A stretch of DNA of 64,000 nucleotides from Luteibacter aegosomaticola (lineage in GTDB: Bacteria; Pseudomonadota; Gammaproteobacteria; Xanthomonadales; Rhodanobacteraceae). Below the pieces are notes generated by a model. The model did not search any database, was not told the origin of the DNA, and saw only the letters and a program-made list of their open reading frames with translations. The stretch spans positions 3,162,001 to 3,226,000 of the forward strand of contig NZ_CP095741.1 of NCBI RefSeq assembly GCF_023078475.1, given 5' to 3'. Positions 60,602 to 64,000 of this stretch are shown piece after piece. A program made the position numbers and the translations under genes. Position 1 is the stretch's first letter. Each line of letters opens with the position of its first letter.

Positions 60602-60895
60602 TCAGGCAGCACGCGGCTGGATGCGGGCCAACGCATCGCCCAGACGGCGCTCCGCCTGTTCCAGCTCGTAATGCAACTGCAGGTTCATCCAGCTATGCGG
60701 ATCAGTGCCGAAGTAGCGCGCCAGGCGCAACGCCGTGTCGGCAGTCATGCCGCGCTTGCCGGATACGAGCTCATTAACGCGCGCAGCGGTCACGCCGATC
60801 GCCAAGGCGAGTGCGTTTGACGAAAGCCCAAAGGGCTTCATGAAGTCCTCGCGGAGCACTTCACCAGGATGTACGGGTGGAAGCGGATGGCCCAT
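60602..60895 (-). CDS. higA: HigA-type antitoxin
   Basis: 97 residues: VHPGEVLREDFMKPFGLSSNALALAIGVTAARVNELVSGKRGMTADTALRLARYFGTDPHSWMNLQ is the XRE-type helix-turn-helix of HigA proteins. Antitoxin and autorepressor of the higBA module. It starts nine bases after the toxin gene, the toxin-first order characteristic of higBA. Confidence 0.95.
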   Translation of the reverse strand: MGHPLPPVHPGEVLREDFMKPFGLSSNALALAIGVTAARVNELVSGKRGMTADTALRLARYFGTDPHSWMNLQLHYELEQAERRLGDALARIQPRAA

Positions 60896-60904
60896 GGCAT
60901 AGCC

Positions 60905-61183
60905 TCAGTGATAGTCGACGATTTCGACGGCGTGCGCGTGCCCGTCGTCCCAACAAAAGCAAACCCGGAACTGGTCGTTAATCCGGATGCTGAACTGTCC
61001 GGCCCTGCCGCCCTTGAGTAGCTCCAACCGGTTACCGGGCGGGCTCGCCAGGAACGAAAGGGTCGCGGCTGCATGAAGCTGCACGAGCTTCCGTCGAGCC
61101 ACACGGCCGATCGAAGTCCAGCGGCGTTCGCAATGGCCGTGAAACAGGGCTTCCGTGTCTTTGTCCGCGAACGAAACAATCAT
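60905..61183 (-). CDS. higB: HigB-type RelE-fold toxin
   Basis: 92 residues: MIVSFADKDTEALFHG, RRWTSIGRVARRKLVQLHAA, PPGNRLELLKGGRAGQFSIRINDQFRVCFCW and a C-terminal VEIVDYH match the HigB/RelE family ribosome-dependent mRNA endonuclease. The Arg in FRVCF and the terminal His-containing tail are the usual catalytic positions. A perfect 8-3-8 palindrome sits 10 bases before the start. Confidence 0.95.
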   Translation of the reverse strand: MIVSFADKDTEALFHGHCERRWTSIGRVARRKLVQLHAAATLSFLASPPGNRLELLKGGRAGQFSIRINDQFRVCFCWDDGHAHAVEIVDYH

Positions 61184-61192
61184 ACTTTATCA

Positions 61193-61211
61193 CTTATCGA
61201 TTGTCGATAAG
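61193..61211 (-). promoter_or_regulatory. higBA operator palindrome
   Basis: The sequence CTTATCGA-TTG-TCGATAAG is a perfect 8-3-8 inverted repeat 10 bases upstream of the higB ATG and next to GATAAAG-like -10 bases. Likely HigA binding site for autoregulation. Confidence 0.8.
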
Positions 61212-61318
61212 CGATCATGTCAGGCAGGGCAACAGGGCGGTATCAGCCGCGGCCAAGGATTGGCTACAGGCCCCGCCTTATTTCGCGCAAGGGAACACCG
61301 ACAAACCCCCTCCCGGGT

Positions 61319-61738
61319 TCACACGGACTCGACGACGACGCGGCCAATCCAGTTACGGGTGCGGCGGCCGAGGCGCGCCTCTTCTTCTTCGCCGTCGAAG
61401 TCCACTGAGACGGGCGAAGAAAGGACACTGCGATCCTCGAAAGCACGGGTGTTCACGACGGCATAGAGGTGGCCCTCGATCTCGCTGGTACAGACCGTGA
61501 CGACGCCACAGCGCGCGCAGACATGGAAGTCCGCCGTGTTCGTGCCGAAGCGATGCTTCGATACAAGGCCTGGCTCGCCGACGCGCATGTGCAGCGATGC
61601 CTGCGGATGTGCCGTCCATTCCGCGCCATGCTTCTGGCAGAAAGTGCAGCCACAAGCACGCACAGGCACCGGCGTGTCGGCCGGCCACTCGAGTTCAAAC
61701 GCCAGGTTGCCGCAGTGGCATGCGCCGTTGATCTGCAT
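61319..61738 (-). CDS. GFA-domain zinc protein (CENP-V/GFA family)
   Basis: 139 residues from ATG 61738. Zinc-binding cysteines appear as GACHCGN, ACGCTFCQK and CARCGVV, the typical GFA layout of Mss4-like folds. Family members include the disputed glutathione-dependent formaldehyde-activating enzyme; most have no proven activity. It has no operon partner in clear contact, lying between higB and the ATPase gene. Confidence 0.9.
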   Translation of the reverse strand: MQINGACHCGNLAFELEWPADTPVPVRACGCTFCQKHGAEWTAHPQASLHMRVGEPGLVSKHRFGTNTADFHVCARCGVVTVCTSEIEGHLYAVVNTRAFEDRSVLSSPVSVDFDGEEEEARLGRRTRNWIGRVVVESV

Positions 61739-61784
61739 GGTGTCCTCGCCTGAGCCAGATCCGCGCATGGTAGCGCGTCGCCGC

Positions 61785-62951
61785 TTAGCGATCTTCCAGC
61801 CAGTGCCAGGGCGGCTCATCGAGCATGCCCTGCCCTTCGATCTTCGTCTGACTCAAGGTTTTTTCCAGGCGCACGCTGTTGCACTCCGCGGCGGCCTCGA
61901 GTGTCGCAATAAGCCGCGATGCGTGCGATACCACCCACACCTGACTGCGCTTGGCCGCGCCAAGGATCAACCGGCCCAGCGCGGGCAAGAGATCAGGATG
62001 CAGGCTGGTCTCCGGCTCGTTCAGCACCATCAGCGGCGGCGGCCGGGGCGTATGGAGCGCGGCGATCCACAGCAGGTAGCGCAACGTGCCGTCGGAAAGC
62101 TCCGCTGACGACAGCGGTCGCAAAAGCCCAGGCTGATGAAACCGCAAGGTCAGGCGCTCGCCTTCGTGCACCACGGTGACGTGTGCGCCCGGGAATGCAT
62201 CATCCACGGCCGCATCGAGCCCGCGCGGATCGCCGATTTCCCGAATCGTCTGCCAGGCGGCCGCGAGGTCGCGGCCATCGTGGCTGAGCACCGGTGTCCG
62301 TGTGGCCAGCTGTGGCGCACGCGCCGGCGCATCGGCATCGGAACGAAAGTGATCGTAGAAGCGCCAGCCTCGGATCAGCTCACGCAGCGTGAGCACTTCC
62401 GGCGCGCGCTCGGGATCGGCCATTTGGGTGAAGATCGATTCGAAGGGCGCGAGATGCTGGGCGACGACGCGCCAGGATTTTCCATCACGCGCGCGCACCG
62501 AAGCCCCCTTGCGCACGACAAGCGAACTCGCCTCGCGCAGGAACGCGCCGTTGAAAATGACTTCCGATTTGATCGCGGGATCGAAGTCGAACATCGACAT
62601 CGATGGCACCGGGTAGCCGAGATCGATAGCGTAGCCAAATCCGTCGCTCGCGAACCCGAGCTTCAAGGCCACTGCATTATCGCGGCGGGCGGCACCCTCG
62701 ACCGGCTCCGTACCAGCCAACATACCCTTCGAGAATTTCTCGGGACCGGCCCACAAGGTGGAACCTAACCCGCCCTCGCGCGACAGCGCGCTTACCACCC
62801 CGCCCTGCGCCGTCTCTGCCAGCAACCGCAGGGCCCTATACAGGCTGGACTTGCCACTGCCATTGGCGCCCGTCACAAGGTTGAGCGACCCCATGGGCAT
62901 AACCAATGAACGCAGAGAACGATAGTTAGCGACAGCAAGCGTGGTGAGCAT
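61785..62951 (-). CDS. RecF/ABC-type AAA ATPase (COG4637-like)
   Basis: 388 residues. Walker A NLVTGANGSGKSSLYRAL at the N-terminus, a helical/insert middle, and Walker B PPPLMVLNEPETSLHPDLLPALGRLI followed by the switch VVSHASRLIATL. This is the ABC-type ATPase of the SMC/RecF/OLD group without a nuclease (TOPRIM) part. Single gene. Role unknown; such proteins occur in repair and in defence-related loci. Confidence 0.87.
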   Translation of the reverse strand: MLTTLAVANYRSLRSLVMPMGSLNLVTGANGSGKSSLYRALRLLAETAQGGVVSALSREGGLGSTLWAGPEKFSKGMLAGTEPVEGAARRDNAVALKLGFASDGFGYAIDLGYPVPSMSMFDFDPAIKSEVIFNGAFLREASSLVVRKGASVRARDGKSWRVVAQHLAPFESIFTQMADPERAPEVLTLRELIRGWRFYDHFRSDADAPARAPQLATRTPVLSHDGRDLAAAWQTIREIGDPRGLDAAVDDAFPGAHVTVVHEGERLTLRFHQPGLLRPLSSAELSDGTLRYLLWIAALHTPRPPPLMVLNEPETSLHPDLLPALGRLILGAAKRSQVWVVSHASRLIATLEAAAECNSVRLEKTLSQTKIEGQGMLDEPPWHWLEDR

Positions 62952-63028
62952 GTTGATCCTTCAACCATAGCGAGCCTGGAGAATAGCCCACCTCAATCTC
63001 CCGGCTTGAGACCCGAAGGGCCCCGACG

Positions 63029-64000
63029 CTACGAGCGCCCGACCTCACCGCGGAACTGGCTTGGCGGCAACGCATGGTTCCGTGCCCATGCCCGGCGCAG
63101 TTGGCGTGTCGAGCCGAAGCCCGAACGCTCGGCGACCGCCTCCATGTCTAGCCGCGATTCGGCGAGCAGCTCCCGGGCCAGCGCCAACCGCATGCGGTTC
63201 ACGTACTCACTGACGCTCATGCCCGCATGCTCATTGAAGAGGCGCGACAGGTGCCGGGGACTGGCAGCAGCCACCTGGGCTAGCGCATCAACCGACCACG
63301 CCCGCGCCGGATTCGCCGCGACGGCGTCCTGCGCACGGTGAATCACGGGATGCATGTGGTTTCGCCCTTCGAGCCACGGCGAGAGCTGCGGATCACCGCC
63401 CGCCCTGCGCAGATAGACAACGAGGAACCGGGCCACCGCCACGGCAATCGCTGGCCCCGCCAGGCCGGCCACCACGTGCAACATCAGATCGATGCCGGAG
63501 GTGATGCCTGCGCTACTGAGGCGCTCGCCATCCTCGACGTAGAGGCGATTCTCCCGCACTCGTGCGCCGGGCACCTCCGCAGCGAGTTCCGCCGTGTTCG
63601 CATGGTGCGTGGTGCATTCGAAGCCATCGAGCAACCCGGCACGCCCGACCAACATGGCACCGGAACAGATCGACATCACGCGAATGCCTGGGTGCACGAC
63701 CGTTGCGAGCCAGTGGACGATGGCCTGTTCCGCCGCCGCGTTGTCTTCGGGCGTTTCGCGCGACCCGCCCATCGGCTCGTCAGCGTGGCCCGGCACCACC
63801 ACCATCGCACCCTCCGGCAAGCGTGGGGGCATGGGCGCGATACCTTCGATACCCAGGCCCACGGAGCTGCCCACTTTCCGCCGTGGGCCGACGAACGTCA
63901 CCTCGAAACGAACATCGGCCTGAAGCAGATTGGTCTTGCGCAGGACTTCCACGGGTCCGGCCAGATCGAGCAACAGCACCCTCGGCGGGACGACGACGAA
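63029..64000 (-). CDS. GlxA-family regulator (DJ-1/PfpI plus AraC HTH), 5' truncated
   Basis: The frame stays open to the window end (codons upstream of 63979 read FVVVPPR), so the true start lies beyond 64000. The N-terminal DJ-1/PfpI domain (LLLDLAGPVEVLRKTN ... SICSGAMLVGRAGLLDG with the nucleophile-elbow Cys) is fused to an AraC HTH (WSVDALAQVAAASPRHLSRLFNEHAGMSVSEYVNRMRLALARELL ... SGFGSTRQLRRAWARNHALPPSQFR). It is a GlxA-type transcription factor; ligand and targets unknown. Confidence 0.9.
   Translation of the reverse strand, partial: FVVVPPRVLLLDLAGPVEVLRKTNLLQADVRFEVTFVGPRRKVGSSVGLGIEGIAPMPPRLPEGAMVVVPGHADEPMGGSRETPEDNAAAEQAIVHWLATVVHPGIRVMSICSGAMLVGRAGLLDGFECTTHHANTAELAAEVPGARVRENRLYVEDGERLSSAGITSGIDLMLHVVAGLAGPAIAVAVARFLVVYLRRAGGDPQLSPWLEGRNHMHPVIHRAQDAVAANPARAWSVDALAQVAAASPRHLSRLFNEHAGMSVSEYVNRMRLALARELLAESRLDMEAVAERSGFGSTRQLRRAWARNHALPPSQFRGEVGRS

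Noticed and set aside
60602..62951. Defence island around higBA, the GFA gene and the RecF-like ATPase
   Set aside because: Only the toxin-antitoxin pair is a typical island gene; the ATPase lacks a partner nuclease, and base composition is like that of the neighbours.

Overview
The window is high-GC DNA from a gammaproteobacterium. Gene content and order (a rimP-nusA-infB-rbfA-truB-rpsO-pnp cluster, sucA-sucB-lpdA, gyrA next to mtnA, TonB-dependent receptors, GTAG-headed REP palindromes, a YtrA-type GntR operon) fit the Xanthomonadales, probably Rhodanobacteraceae of the Luteibacter/Dyella kind. The genus is inferred from protein style, not from an rRNA gene. No rRNA, tRNA, CRISPR array, prophage or insertion sequence with a transposase is visible.

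Layout. 1-11.2 kb: a truncated UPF0303 gene, a CocE-type exported hydrolase, a LytS/LytTR-type two-component pair, an LD-carboxypeptidase homologue lacking the usual serine nucleophile, an AraC regulator, a YegD-like Hsp70 and an M28 lipoprotein peptidase. 11.2-16.5 kb: a phosphate-type porin with a possible Pho box, a TonB-dependent receptor, then about 1.2 kb of non-coding DNA built from two inverted 250-bp structured repeats around a REP doublet. 16.4-19.3 kb: a compact operon of two related small exported proteins, a YtrA-type GntR regulator and an ABC exporter, with a palindromic operator on the promoter. 19.3-26.3 kb: a frameshifted serine hydrolase, a very large membrane patatin and a FecA-like receptor with a Fur-like box.

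26.3-41.7 kb is largely housekeeping: fumC, purB, a JmjC ribosomal oxygenase, the 2-oxoglutarate dehydrogenase genes sucA-sucB-lpdA, a LOG-family nucleotide hydrolase, a YhdH-type reductase, a PilH-like receiver, a DnaJ/CbpA protein, an Hsp20 and a Prx5 peroxiredoxin. 41.8-49.7 kb holds gyrA (natural Ala83), mtnA, a phaE-phaC-DUF2165 operon and a divergent TetR/SDR pair with clear operators. 49.8-59.0 kb is the reverse-strand transcription/translation operon, from rimP down to pnp. 59.0-64.0 kb holds a membrane diguanylate cyclase, a HigBA toxin-antitoxin pair, a GFA-fold protein, a RecF-like ATPase and a GlxA-type regulator cut by the window edge.

GTAG-REP doublets are scattered between genes (seven inverted-pair or cluster sites plus the one inside the large repeat), often directly after stop codons. 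The most unusual items are the paired 250-bp structured repeats at 15.3-16.3 kb, whose two copies differ by compensatory changes, and the GntR operon with its two paralogous small exported proteins.
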